Source: Ciona intestinalis (lineage: Eukaryota; Chordata; Ascidiacea; Phlebobranchia; Cionidae). Taken from it: DNA of 64,000 nt. Positions 1-13,400 of the stretch are shown here, piece by piece. Location: assembly GCF_000224145.3 (NCBI RefSeq), contig NC_020173.2, positions 6,081,380-6,145,379 on the forward strand. The letters are read 5' to 3'. The position numbers and the translations under genes were made by a program. The number at the start of each line of letters is the position of its first letter. Position 1 is the stretch's first letter. The notes below the pieces were generated by a model. It saw nothing but the letters and a program-made list of their open reading frames with translations, did not search any database and had not been told where the DNA came from.

Positions 1-753
1 TTCATACACCTCGTGCCCGCTTACAGGTTACCACATATGTAACTTTGTAGATTGTAGGTGATCATTCTTTGGAAGTATTTTTACACTTTTTTCTGTATGT
101 ACGATAGTTTTAGTAGCATTTTTCTTTTCTGTATGCTTTCTGTTTCTGTGGTATTCAATGGCACATAAGAGAGAATTGTCAAGTACATAAGCATATAATC
201 CACTTGAAGCAAGATATGCAAGTGAAACCTAAATGTAACCCTGTAATAACCCATAAATGCAATACCTCACACACCGCCAACTTTCGACCCCCTCAAATGC
301 AAAACACCCACAAGTTATAAGACAAACCTACAAGCTTAAAACCACTGTTTTTTGTAAAACATAAAAGCTCATACCCACCCAAAGCATAAGTACATTTCAT
401 GTTTTAAAATCAATGGTTTTTAAGCTTTTTGAGATGAAAGGTTAACAAGAAAATCATCAAATTTATTGCATAATTATAAATCCATAATCCAATCAACAAA
501 ATTCCTTCTAATTATTAAAATAATAATAATAATAACTTTTATTTGTCTCTTCGATTACGGTAGCGAAGATTTAGAAATATTTTAAACGAAAAGACAAGAT
601 ATAGCGACAAAACAACAGTTGTTAAAACACGCTTACGGTTAAAAACATATTTACATTTATTTAGAAGAATTTATTAGTGATCCATTTGCTAGCCCTTATA
701 TGCCACAAATGCAACAACCCAATAAATTTAACTGCAGTTGAAACATATCTTAC
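1..753. repeat. Anoctamin intron sequence with two dispersed repeats, no exon seen
   Basis: Positions 1-55 are the end of a ~98-bp repeat copy (TTCATACACCTCGTGCCCGC). Positions about 519-660 are a dispersed repeat (TTTATTTGTCTCTTCGATTA, then AGCGACAAAACAACAGTTGT) that recurs nearly intact at 51345-51487 and partly at 7565-7645 and 49105-49190. The rest is AT-rich and I see no coding exon in it. Confidence 0.6.
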
Positions 754-3700
754 CTCATGCAAAGGGAAGGCACATTCATACACTCCTGATGATATGAGAT
801 TGTTAATACCAATGTTAACTCTCTTAGGACCGTATCTTGTTTCACTCATAATTCGGTGGGCCTGTTAAAATTTGGGTTAAGATGGAGGTTTCCAAACTGG
901 GGTTAGCACATAATATTGAAATATCCTGATCATGTTTTAAACAATTAACAAAGATCTATGGGAGTCGTGTGAATAGGTTTTATATTTCTTTGATGATTTT
1001 TGTTTACTTCCATACAGTATTATAATTTTTTGAATGTTCTTTGTTTACTACCAAATGGGATAAGAAAATAGAATAAAAAACTGTCCCATCTCCCCCACCC
1101 TACTATATTTCATGAAGTAAAACTTACGATTCGTGATCTTTGTGAATTCGCAAAAAATGATTTCTCGTCTTGAATGTCAAAGAAATCCATCTTGTCCCGA
1201 ACAAACTCGGTCGTATAGTAGTCTGGTTCCTCCTGAAAGTTGAATGAATAGAACAAAACTAATTTTTATCACAGGCGTAGCATCCACAGTCGTTATAACA
1301 TGGGTGTTCTGTTTCATACACCCCATGCCAACTTACGAGTTGAATAAATGTAACCTATTTATCCTCACATGGCAGGGCAATGAGAGTCGTTATAATACTG
1401 GTGTTCTGTTTCATACACCCCGTGCCAACTTACGAGTTGAATAAATAGAACAAAACTAATTTTTATCACAGGCGGACCATCCACAGTCGTTATAACATGG
1501 GTGTTCTGTTTCATACACCTCGTGCCAAGTTACAAGTTGAATAAATGTAACATATTAAATTCTCGCATGGCGGGCAATGACAGTCGTTATAACACGGGTG
1601 TTCTGTTTCATACACCTTGTGCCTGCTTACAAGTTACCACGTATGTAACTTATTTATCCTCGCGTGGCGGGGCAACGACAGTCGATATAACACAGGTGTT
1701 CTGTTTCATACACCTTGTGCCTGCTTACAAGTTACCACAAATGTAATTTTGTGGGTGATTGTCCAAACAATGATTGAAAATTTGGACAGCCCATTAGTGA
1801 CCACTGATGATGTTAAGCTTTGAACCTAAATATTCCCTGGGTCAAACACGGGCATGGGTAACTACAATACAATGCTATATACAGTTGATTCTCTCACCAT
1901 CTCTGTCATTTCTTCAGTGTTCAATACACAAGGCGCAACAAGTTTTCTATACAAAGTTTTCACACATCCACAAATCTCAGAAGAATCCTTCATGAACTCC
2001 TCCCTCCTCTCTTCCTTCAACGGCATCTTCATCTTCATTCTCTCAGCATATTTAAGCAGAATAGGCCAAGGAACATGCACTTTCACAAAGTATGTGTTTT
2101 GGTCTTGCGATTGCTGTAGAAACAGAAAACGGAGATTAAATTTAAAAAAATAGTGGTAGTTTTAATGATAAATAAGTTTCAGTTATTTATTCATAAACGG
2201 AGTGTAAAAATCCCCGGTTCGTGGGGGATTTCTGTTTGGGAATTACCCATAACAAACGTTTCGAACTTAGTAAACTGCGTGTGGCAACTTGATAAACGCC
2301 ACAACAATAGCAGTGCCGAGCCTTGAACTCAGATTTTTTTTAAAAAACTATAAAAACTGTGTCATGGCGCCCGACTTTTTGCATGCTATATGTGCATTGA
2401 GGATTAATTCGAGCCTCGCGCTCGTAACCTCTATTTTCAAGGCTATATCCACTGCACCACGGGGCGGAAAATAGTGGCAGTTTTAGCAGAAACGCTCTAA
2501 GTACTTTCCCTCGAGTGTAGTTTTTATCTGTAGCGTATTTTAACGACTGGTGTTTTGCTGCTAATTTCCTTCTCTTTGCTAGAACTCGCGAGGATACGGT
2601 TTTATAATTCTTTAAATGTTCTCTGTTTACTACCAAATGGGAGCAGAAAATAGAATAAAAGATGTCCCATCTTCCCCCACCCTATTACTATATATTTTGT
2701 CCCACCTCTTTCGGTTCTCGTTCCAACATCAGACCCGCTTTCTCCAGATTTTCTTCGTAATGTTGCCGTTGCCCATCGTCCTTATCATGTTCATGCTCAT
2801 CGTTGTCTTGATACGCAATCACATAGTCTATGAAACGAACACCATCGTGGAAATAGAGAGTTGCTTTTGGTCGCTGTAAAAAAAGTATAAATTGATATAT
2901 AATACTGTGGGGTAAGACGGGACACCTTTAGAACAAAATATCCAATTATTTTGATTGACTTTTAAACAATTAACAACGGTCTATGGGAGTCGTGAGGATA
3001 CGATTTCATAAATATTTAAATGTTCTTTGTTTACTACCAAATGGGACGGGAAAATCGTACGAAAAGATGTCCCATCTTCCCCACTCCACTATGATACTGT
3101 GGGGTAATATGTGATATCGTTAGCACCGAAATCCCATATTTCCTGATTGTGTTTTTAACAATTACTAATGTTTTTTTAGAGTCGTAAAGATAGTAAGATA
3201 CAGTTATATAATTCTGTAAATATTCGTTTGGTTTCTGTTATTTTAATCAGTTGAGACATGACCTTATTTAACGTTAACTGTAGCTGTTACATTGATTTAT
3301 TACACTCTTCAAAGCAATAAAAGCCATAAAACGTTTAAATGTTGGTCTCCATCGTTAAAACTACAAGCACACAGTAATTGGACGATTACACAACGTTTGT
3401 TAATACATTAAACACAGCGCTATAAAACAGCACATTAAATACTCTTAAATAACAAATGACGATTTTTGCTGCATACTATTAAATTAAAACCAACGTAAGA
3501 AAATACTTAAATTGCATTTTTCGTGCAGTTATAACCTATATATTGAAATACAATCAATTTTACCTCGTCCAGTTCACGAAATAGACTGTCAAGGCAATCA
3601 CAACAGCAACAAATACGAGGCATGTTTACTCTAGGTCTAACTGTCTTGCAATAACTTGCATTTTTAATTGCAATCTGACCCCTATTTGTGGTGATTATGT

Positions 3701-6700
3701 ATTGACAGACACCATTGTTGCTGACCTTGAACAAACAATGCATATTGTGACAACAATGATAAGATAATTTTCAAGTCATGTACTAACAGACTATGTAATT
3801 TGAGTGTATTTACTTGTTTTAACGATGTTTTTAGCAGCATTTCGACCCTAAAAACTTTGCCAAAACACGCATACGCGGTACAACAACGACAACGACATAT
3901 AAGTTACAAAATTAACCGTTTAAAGTTACATGCAACGACGTAAAACACCGAATTTAACCCCAAACTCACAGTGGTCGTCTCAGTACCAGAGTATTCTAAT
4001 ATAGTTTCCCTTGTCGTATTTGATTTTGTGTCGCCCACCGAGTTTGGAAGTTCTATCTCACTAACGATGCTATCTTCGCTTTCAGCATCATGCAACTTTT
4101 CAGTTTCACTCATTTTAATATATATGGCTTATAAAACATCATAACCTAATTTACTAACGAGGATCAAACTAATTATAAATGCAAAACACGCTAGCACTTT
4201 TGATGTAGGCCGTAGTTGGCCCATTACCACAACATTGTATATGTACATTCCATAATTTCTATTCTATATGGGTGAGGTACTATAGTGAGACACGCCATGG
4301 GACCTGGGAATTAGACCAGAGTTGGCCATTACCCCAACATTTTATATGCACATTCTATTCTATATGGACGAGGTCTTACAGTGAGGCACGCCATGGGACC
4401 TGAGATTTAGGACAAAGATGACCCATTACCCCAACATTGTTTATGCACATTCTATTCTATATGGACGAGGTCTTACAGTGAAGCACGCCATGGAACCTGA
4501 GATTTAGGACAAAGATGACCCATTACCCCAACACCCCGGGTGCTACCACACCGCAACAGTGTAAAATGATATAGGTCTACAAACACACGCTACCGGTGTA
4601 GGCAACAAATTAGGTATTTTCGGCGTCAATACAAATTCAATCACCACAACTAGATAACGTGTAGTGTACTGATATTCAATGGACCAAACGCACATAAAAG
4701 TGGGTACAGAATACGCACTGTATAAAGTATGTATTGCCGTACAACGCTGAAACGTGGATTTTATTTTAACACAAAAAACACCACATTTGTGTCTATATAC
4801 CATCTTACTGTATAACTTGTATGTAAGTGTATGTACTTAAACTGTGTCTGGTTTATAAATACTCTGATACACTGAGTACTTCCATACATTGCGGGTAATA
4901 ATACCACTACTGTTATTTACGTGCTCTAACCTATTGCCACTTTTACTGTTTAGAGTTCTTGTATACATAATTAAACATTCTCTGACGCTATTTCGACATG
5001 AAATCGCTGCATTCTGTATTCCCATACATTATGAATACGTCTTTACAGAGCTGCATAGTAGCTATTCCTCTAGCATAGGAAATATTCGAAGTCATTCAAG
5101 CGCTGTTAAATCGATTACGATTCCCGTGTGGCTGCTGACGTAGCTACTGGTCCCGCGAGATATGCTGCTAGCTTATATTGATATAAAACTGATTTTTTAT
5201 CTTTATGTAGTACTGTGGGGTAAGATGAAAACCGTTAGCATATTTATCCCGTATTTTGTAATCGTGTTTTTAACAATTACCAGCGCTCTTTCACTGTCCT
5301 TAGAATACGATATATAATTCTGTAAATATTCTTTGTTTACAACCAACTAGAACGAAAAAGAAAATAAAAACATGGACCATCTTACCCCACCTACTGTATA
5401 TAACTTTAAAGGCCTGATTTTCTCTAAAACTCAATACAGCATCGAACTAAGCAAAACTGAATCATTCAACCACTGTCCTTTTGCTGCTAACTCCCTTCTC
5501 TTTGTTGTTTTAACTAATTTGCTCTTCGCTATCATATGCTTATGTTATAGTATGTCTGTTAGTATACCTATAGCATAGTGGGGTGGGGGAAGACGGGACA
5601 CCTTTAGCACATAATATCAAAATATCCTGATCATGTTTTAAACATTTAACAACGGTTTATGGCAGTCGTGAGGATACGGTTTTATATTTCTTTTAATGTT
5701 CTTTGTTTACTACCAAATGGGACAAGGAAAAAACTAAAATGTGTCCCATCTTCCCCACTCCACTAAACAACTCCGAAGCTAAAGGCCAACTTAGCTACTC
5801 TAGTCGCAAGATAGTCAAACCAACCTCGAGTCAAACCATTGTTGTTTTAAGAATTCGCGTATTGCTCCTGCTACTATTGTGACGAAGCATTCTACAATCG
5901 TATTGCCTGTTTCCGAACCTTTTCGATCAACAATGCATGTTGTACGACCATTGTTAAGTCACAGGCGACAGCTCGAATCGCAGTCGTTATGAATAATTTA
6001 GAATTGCTTGTTCTAAAGTTAATTACGCCCCTTATTTTGACGTGCTAGCCTTCTGATGCAAATGGATTCGACAACAAAATGCTTTTAACGTGGTTTTGAA
6101 ACGAGTTCTCAACTAAATAACTGGATATAAGAATTAAAGTAAGAGAAGTATAGTAGGGTGGGGGAAGATGGGACACCTATTCATTCTATTTTCTCGTCCC
6201 ATTTGGTAGTAAACAAAGAACATTCAACAAATTAATAAACCATATACCCACGACTCCCACAGACCGTTGTTAATTGTTTAAAACACGGTCAGGACATTTG
6301 GATATTATNNNNNNNNNNNNNNNNNNNNNNNNNNNNNNNNNNNNNNNNNNNNNNNNNNNNNNNNNNNNNNNNNNNNNNNNNNNNNNNNNNNNNNNNNNNN
6401 NNNNNNNNNNNNNNNNNNNNNNNNNNNNNNNNNNNNNNNNNNNNNNNNNNNNNNNNNNNNNNNNNNNNNNNNNNNNNNNNNNNNNNNNNNNNNNNNNNNN
6501 NNNNNNNNNNNNNNNNNNNNNNNNNNNNNNNNNNNNNNNNNNNNNNNNNNNNNNNNNNNNNNNNNNNNNNNNNNNNNNNNNNNNNNNNNNNNNNNNNNNN
6601 NNNNNNNNNNNNNNNNNNNNNNNNNNNNNNNNNNNNNNNNNNNNNNNNNNNNNNNNNNNNNNNNNNNNNNNNNNNNNNNNNNNNNNNNNNNNNNNNNNNN

Positions 6701-8025
6701 NNNNNNNNNNNNNNNNNNNNNNNNNNNNNNNNNNNNNNNNNNNNNNNNNNNNNNNNNNNNNNNNNNNNNNNNNNNNNNNNNNNNNNNNNNNNNNNNNNNN
6801 NNNNNNNNGAGTTGTGAAGATCCTTTTGTATAATTCCTTGAATGTTCTTTGTCTACTACCAATAAATGGGACGAGAAAATAGAATGAAAAAGTGTCCCAT
6901 CTTTCCCTACTATATAGCCATGACCAAAAGTTCATGCATAACTTTAAATGCTTTTACAACCAACAACTACGGGACGCTTTTAAACTGAACTTTAAACTGA
7001 AAATCCACTCACTGTGTGTATACCCTAACAGCCTAACCGTAATAGAATCTCTTTTATAATAAAAGCATTATACTAGAGGTATTTGGTTTGTTATAAACGG
7101 CAATGGCAGCGTACCGGGCTGTAATTTAGCATTCGGCTTTCTATATAACCAAACATTTTGAAACTAAACCCCGACTCACCTTGTGCATTCTTTGCCTCCA
7201 AAGCCGCCACTTCTGCCTTCTTTCTTTTCCAGAAATTATTCTTCGTTTTTTTCGGTTTGTCGTGAATTTCATCTTCCGATTCTACGAATAGAAATGAATG
7301 AACGAATAGAAATGAATGAACGAAAAAATATATATGAATGATGCAGTAGGGTGGGGAAGACGAGACACCTTTTACCTCTATTTTCTCGCCCCGTTTAGTA
7401 GTAAACAAAGAACATTCAAAAAAATATAAAACTAAATGCCCACGACTCCCATTGACCGTTAGTAATTGTTTAAAACACGATCAGGATATTTAGATGTTAT
7501 GTGCCAAAGGTGTCCCATCTTCCCCCACCCTACTATATTAAATATAAATGAATCACTTTAACTTACCGCTTCGATTACTGTAGCAAAGTATAAAGAATAG
7601 TTTAACTAAACAGGCAGGTAATAGCGACAAAACGACAGTCGTCATTTGTATAATATATTATTATTTTTAATATAATATTAAATTTTATTTAATAGTAGGG
7701 TGGGGGAAGATGGGACACCTTTTCGTTTAGTTTTCTCTTTCCATTTGGTAGCAAACAAAGAACATTCAGTGAATTATAAAACCGTATCCTTACGACTTCC
7801 ACAGACCGTTGGTAACTGTTTAAAGCAATATCAGGCTATTTGGATATTAAGTATTAAAGGTGTCCCATCTTCCCCCACTCTACTATATTAAACCGTGTAA
7901 TACAACTTCAACAAACCTTTATCATCTGAAAACGCTTCCCTCGATTGCCCTGGTAACGGTTCGGTGGTAGATTGATTCGTGACGTCATCATCCTCTGACG
8001 TCACGAGAGGTTTTTTAGAAAACAT
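754..8025 (-). CDS. Anoctamin (TMEM16) family protein, N-terminal exons; gene continues off the left edge
   Basis: Exons in transcript order: 8025-7917, 7281-7180, 4113-3970, 3623-3564, 2873-2706, 2113-1898, 1232-1128, 861-754. The last four join in phase 0 with good GT-AG sites. They read as the cytosolic anoctamin dimerisation domain: YFHDGVRFIDYVIAY and ENLEKAGLMLE in exon 5, YFVKVHVPWPILLKYAE in exon 6, EEPDYYTTEF and FFANSQRSRI in exon 7, YGPKRVNIGINNL and AFPLHE in exon 8. Members of this family are ten-helix Ca2+-activated chloride channels or lipid scramblases; all membrane segments would lie left of position 1, so channel or scramblase cannot be decided. The four upstream exons are acidic or Cys-rich and less certain. 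Exons 4113 and 3623 could be alternative first exons with their own ATG, or internal exons starting at 4127 and 3644, which also keep phase. A 500-N gap lies in an intron. Confidence 0.85.
1270..1760. repeat. ~98-bp tandem array in an anoctamin intron
   Basis: About five copies of TGTTCTGTTTCATACACC, TCGTGCC and GTCGTTATAACA blocks. The first two use a diverged tail (ACGAGTTGAATAAATG) where others have GTTACCACGTATGTAAC. Short frames here are repeat translations. Confidence 0.8.
2904..3092. mobile_element. GTAGGGTGGGG-type element (ACTGTGGGGTAAG subtype end)
   Basis: Starts ACTGTGGGGTAAGACGGGAC, ends GTCCCATCTTCCCCACTCCA. Directly followed at 3093-3240 by a diverged relative; right halves of further copies lie at 880-1106 and 2580-2697. 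Confidence 0.75.
5577..5765. mobile_element. GTAGGGTGGGG-type inverted-repeat element
   Basis: Near-complete ~189-bp copy in the large anoctamin intron. A diverged ACTGTGGGGTAAG-type relative precedes it at 5210-5398. Confidence 0.78.
6309..6808. other. Assembly gap (500 N)
   Basis: A run of 500 N inside the anoctamin intron. It is flanked by what looks like the left and right parts of GTAGGGTGGGG elements (from 6152 and to 6913). The repeat is the likely reason the assembly broke here. The round length suggests a placeholder, not a measured size. Confidence 0.98.
7345..7536. mobile_element. GTAGGGTGGGG-type inverted-repeat element
   Basis: Near-complete copy whose left end lies about 65 bp from the anoctamin exon at 7281. 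From AGTAGGGTGGGGAAGACGAG to GTGTCCCATCTTCCCCCACC. Confidence 0.8.
7694..7886. mobile_element. GTAGGGTGGGG-type inverted-repeat element
   Basis: Complete ~193-bp copy ending about 30 bp from the first anoctamin exon donor (7917). Flanking bases are TA-rich, so the exact target duplication is unclear. Confidence 0.82.
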
Positions 8026-10472
8026 GACCCTCAAATGTTTGAAGGAAAAAATCAGGTTTATTTTTAACTGCACATTTAGGAAGTTATCATCTTAAATGTT
8101 GCGTATAATCTGTGAATAATAAATATTAATTCATCGAATGTAATATAGTAGGGTGGGGAAAGATGGGACAGCTTTTCATTCTAATTTTTCGTCTCATTTG
8201 GTAGTAAACAAAGAATATTCAACGAATTATAAAACCGTATCCTCACGACTCCTATAGGCCGTTGTTAATTGTTTAAAACACGGTCAGGACACTTGAATAT
8301 TATGTGCTAAAGGTGTCCCATCTTCCCTCACCCCTCTAAATTTAATCATGCGTTATAAGATCCATGTAAAATGCCCATAGACCTATATCATAGAGTTATT
8401 CCTAAATACATATAGCCCTTTACCATAAACTAAGCTGAAACCACTTTAGTTAGTTTATACTATGCCTTTATACGCTCTGTTAGTTACATTACTTTTAACG
8501 CTACGCTGCTTGCTAGCCCATGTATGCAACATATGTGGTAACTATAACGACTGCAGTAATAAACCTAAACAAAAAGACAGCAGTAACCATGAAACAACAG
8601 TCTTTATAACACGTTAAATGAGCAAAATCTGCATCGTTCATCGCTCTGGCCTTGGTATACATTGCTTTCCAAAGTAACGGTAAAAACAGTTGTTATAACT
8701 CGCCCAAAGTATAAAAGAGGTTCGGCACATAACAGGTACAGGCATTAAACTTCTTCATTTGAGCTTGGTAAAAATTTCTGTCTCTTCAAAATCACGGATA
8801 GTAACGATAAAACAACAGTCGTTATAGCACGATATAAGATTCCCCAATGCATCCTTTACGCCAGCGTATATCTTTGTTTAATAAACGTTTTGCTACAACT
8901 TTAAAAGTGTAACAAAAACTATAACACGTCCAAATTATGGCCGGAAATCTGCACCCTTTACCATTTAAACTTGGCTTAAATTGGTCCCTGTTGAAAAGCT
9001 TTACGACAATATAAACTAAATCAATAAACGTTATATACTACAACTTTTAAAAAGTAACGGAAACAACAGTCGTTATAAAACGCTACAAATCTGCAATCTG
9101 TATCCCTTAAACTTGGCTAAGATTACTGTCTGTTTAAATTTAAGCCTTACGCCAATACATACTTGATCAATAGAAGTTTTACTACAAGGTGGGATATAGT
9201 CACGCATGGTAACGACATAACAGCGTCACGTTGCTACCCCACAGCCCTACAATCATAACGTCTGCTACAATAGCCGAAGGCCGACACCTTCTTTTGTTCG
9301 AAACCATTTGTTTGTTTTCAACGTTTTCTTAGGAGATACATGGTCAAGATATTGGAACTGTTGTAAAACGACTTTTCTGTTGCGTTATATTTATATATAT
9401 ATTGTGCATATGTACAAAAGAATAAACCGCTTGAATAATGTAGAACGTTTTGTGTTACCATCCATCTTACCCGACAGTACTATATACACTTCTAAATAAG
9501 ATATAGCATTAAAAACTTATACGGTCAACTGTTATTGAGTCTATTTCTATAGCCTACACATATAATCATCTCTGCTTTATGGTGGGTTGGGGTAAGATGG
9601 ACAAAGTTTTCCCGAGTTATTAGGAAATATGGGATATTATTTGCTAACGAATACCATCTTACCCCACAGTACTCTGTACTACCAGTGGTTTAAACTTTCA
9701 AGCATAATAGGGTGGGAGAAGATGGGACACCTTCAGCACATAACATTTAAATATCCAGATCGTGTTTTAAACAATTAAAGACGGGAGTTGTGAGGATACG
9801 TTTTTATAATTCTTTGATTTTTTTGTTCACTTCCAAATGGGACAAGAAAATAGAATAAAAAGGTGTCCCATCTTCCCCCACCCTACTGTATATCGCTATG
9901 TTGCCGTGAATCGGTTAAAGGTCTTAGGAATAAATCACAAAAGTCGTATTTTGTTACCGAATATCTTTTATTGTGACGTAACACATAGATGTTATTCGAA
10001 ACGCGATGCTGAATAGATTCGCATTGTTCTGTTTGACAACGGTTTCAACGTCTGTGACGTCACTATGCCCACTAACGGGTAATAATTGAACAAATTACGG
10101 GACATTAATGTTAACATTGCGTCTGTATTTGTTTTAGGGCGTTTAGCAGCCACGCTTTTATTTGACAATTTTCTCAAGTAGTTTTTACCCGTAGCGTGTT
10201 TAAACGACTACAGTTTTGCTGCTGATTCTTTTCTCTTCGTTGTTTTAGTTTATTTTGATTTTTCCTTTTGGACCAGGTGCCTGCCTAGAAGTTAACCACA
10301 TATAATAAAATCATTTAATATAACAGGCGAGTGAGAACTATTTTAAACATTGTGTTTCTATGATTGCAACGTCATTAAACTGGGGATTTCCCTAATTTAG
10401 GTGGTTCCCCACTTTTTATGACATCATACTGTGCAATTGTTTTATGGTGTTCATAGACGGTTCATTTTAAAT
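8026..10472. other. Divergent intergenic region between the anoctamin gene and ASCC2
   Basis: No convincing exon on either strand. It holds two near-complete GTAGGGTGGGG elements (8147-8336 and 9707-9887), a truncated relative at about 9580-9668, several scattered copies of a short ACAACAGTCGTTATAACACG-like motif between 8540 and 9230, and a perfect TGACGTCA at 10055-10062, about 410 bp before the ASCC2 start codon. Both gene promoters should lie here because the flanking genes are transcribed away from each other. Confidence 0.5.
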
Positions 10473-13400
10473 ATGGAAGAAGTGCCGTATCTCAACGAAA
10501 GTCTGGGTAAACATATTTCATATATTATGTGCTATTAGTGTTCAATATTTGTTTACGAAGTTACATACGTTGTAATTGGTAAGCACTAAGCGGGCACGAG
10601 ATCGAGGTGTTTATGAAACACCACGCGAGAATAAACTAAATGTGCATATATAATGTTGTGGTAATGAACCAACTCTGGTCTAAATCTCGGGTCCGATGGC
10701 GTGCCTCACTGTAGGACCTCACCCATATAGAATAGAATGTGCATATACAATGTTGGGGTAATGGGCCAACTTTGGTCTAAATCTCGGGTCCCATGGCCTG
10801 CCTCCCTGCTCGCTGCTCCCTGTAGGGCCTCACTATTTGAGAATATAATCAAATAAATGAATATGACTAGTTAAACTGACAAGCTAAACGCAGTTTCATT
10901 CTTGTATATTAATTCATTCATTTAGATAAAGTTGAACTTCGCCCTGCAATTCACAAGGACTTGTGCAAATACCGTTTGTCGGGAGAATTATATGAAAACC
11001 TTGATGAAAATAACTTAAGCAAAGTTGAGACAATCATTGATGACCTTCAATGGTTACTTTCTTTAAACCATCCCAAGTTCTGGTGTCAGGTAAGAAGGGT
11101 TTTCACGCTTACTTAGATAAGCAGGTTTTTATGCTTTTTTAGTATATAGATGAAACCAACAGTTTTTTAGTATATAAATACCTAAATAACCTACAAAGGT
11201 TTAGGTATATAAATAACTTAAAAGGTTTGAGTGTAAAGATAACAAGACTGTAAGTCTCTCAATAACTTATTGCTGCTAATACAGTTTCATTTTTCCAATC
11301 TGGAACATATATATATTATGTTTATGAAAAAATAGTATTTTAGTAATCAAATACATGCAAAAAATGGGTTTATTCTTGTTAGAAATATTTTAAAACATAA
11401 ACATGATACAGTCTCTATTAAAGTGGTCTAAACTGTAACAATATTAAACAATATTTTGAGGTCACCACAATGTAGCGACGATTCTTATTGCTCGTTGTAT
11501 ATATTGTAATGATTCAGTTTTGAACGCACGCGAAACACGAAAGAGAACGGAAGAAGAAGGCAAATAAAAATGGTCGTTTCGCACACGCATGCACACACAC
11601 ACGCACACAGGACTAAACGCTACAAAATACTATTTATATTTTCCACACACCAGGTGATCAATGATGAAACAGTCAGCGCAACACTCAGCTCATATTTACA
11701 ATTTGCACCACGTTTCCACAACCCTTCATGGTCGGATGAAATAAAGAAGAAACACGATCAACTTCATCGGCTATTCTTCATGACCTTCCTCAGGTGGTTT
11801 GATCTGTGCTGATGTACATAATAAGGCATATGATATGTGTGGTGCATTGCCACTGTAACACATCCCAGGGTATGTTCTGGTGATAGGCAAGGTTACGTCA
11901 CTGTATATTGTGAATATTCTATCCACGTTTTGTGCTACAATTTTGTCCGGCTCAGTGGTTTAGGCGCCTGCATCAGAAACCAAAGTGTCCCCGGTTCGAT
12001 GCTCGACGGCGGTACTAACATTGGTTGGCGTGTCCTTTTGCTGTTAACTCCAATCTCTTCGTTATGTTTATTATGATACTTGTGATTGTAATCAAAGGAT
12101 AACATGATGGTTTAAATATAAATCTAAAAAAGTCTGTTTTTTAAACTTCCCTATTAGTAAGGACTTTGATATTTAAATTTTTTTTTTTTTTAAAGTAGAC
12201 CTTTCTTCCCACCAGGTTATCGACACCAAAAGAATCGGAAAACTCTTTTTTCTCCCCGAGTGAGTTTGGTCGAATTATTTATGAGAATTTTATCTTTGAC
12301 ATTCCTTCGTTGATGGACATCGCTTGTTTGTTTGGAAACCAAACCAATCATCCTCTACTCCATAAAATGTTTGAAAGCATCTTCAATAATCAACCTCTGT
12401 ACAATAATGACTTGGAAGAAGCGGCAAAAATGATGGTTAAAGTAAAGTATTAAAATATTTTTTTGGGGTTCATAAAACACGTACCATCTTTAGTGATTTT
12501 AGAAGTTAAGTTAAACACTATGATAGGAAATACCTAGCTTTTTTTTAGAGAGAAAGCTCCATCTGACTTATCTAACTTAAAACAGCAGCAACACACACTT
12601 TTATCTGCCACTTTTACTCAAGTAGTTCCCACCCCAGCAGCCTTTTTTTACTGTCAGTCCTTTTGCTGCTAATTTCTTCACTTTGCTGTTTTAATTAACC
12701 TGATCTCTGATTCTCTGTTATAGTATGAGATAACTTAAATATAACTAAAACTAATGAAATGTTAAAGCTTATATTGCCTATTGTTTAATATCTTCAATAT
12801 TTTTCAGATTCTTCAAGAATTTGACGGTAAATTTGTGAAACAAACCACCACGAAGCGGAAGTTGATTGACAGGTCGGGAATCCCGCACTCCAAAGATGAA
12901 TTGCTTGAACTCGCTTCTTATTTATTCAACTCCTTGTATACGTTGGATGCTTTCATGCAAGTTTACCCTGAAGGCTGCCATGCTTTTTACAAGGTTTGTT
13001 GGTAATACACATACAAGAATATAAGAACAGGTGTTCTATATGAGTGAGGTCCTACAGTGTGACAAGAGATCTGAGATTTAGACCAGAGTTGGCCCATTAC
13101 CCCAACATTGTATATGCACATTCTATTCTATATAGGAGAGGTCCTACAGTGAGGCACGCCATGGGACCTGGGATTTAAGCCCGAGTTGGCCTATTACCCG
13201 AACTTTGTATATGCACATTCTATTCTATATAGGTGAGGTCCTACAGTGAGGCATGCCATGGGACCTGAGATTTGGGCCCGAGTTGGCCTATTACCCGAAC
13301 TTTGTATATGCACATTCTATTCTATATGGGTGAGGTCCTACAGCGAGGCACGCCATGGGCCCTGGGATTTAGACTAGAGTTGGCCCATTACCCCAACATT

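Noticed and set aside
1501..1823. Short proteins reading [15 protein letters not shown] sequence here and at many other sites
   Set aside because: They are translations of the 98-bp repeat; the same peptide recurs wherever the repeat occurs, with no gene structure.
4543..5143. Moderate-length frames in the large anoctamin intron on both strands
   Set aside because: No resemblance to anoctamin or any other family, composition like surrounding intron, no splice-consistent extension.
6270..6935. Long open frames across 6270-6935 on both strands
   Set aside because: They consist almost wholly of undetermined residues from the 500-N gap and have no real coding content.
9992..10177. A 61-residue minus-strand frame upstream of ASCC2
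   Set aside because: Overlaps a dispersed repeat (TTTTGCTGCTGATTC family) and shows no known similarity or splice context.
11945..12045. A tRNA gene (A-box-like GGCTCAGTGGTTTAGGCG and B-box-like GGTTCGATGC)
   Set aside because: The acceptor and anticodon stems do not pair and similar diverged copies are scattered, so a SINE remnant is more likely.
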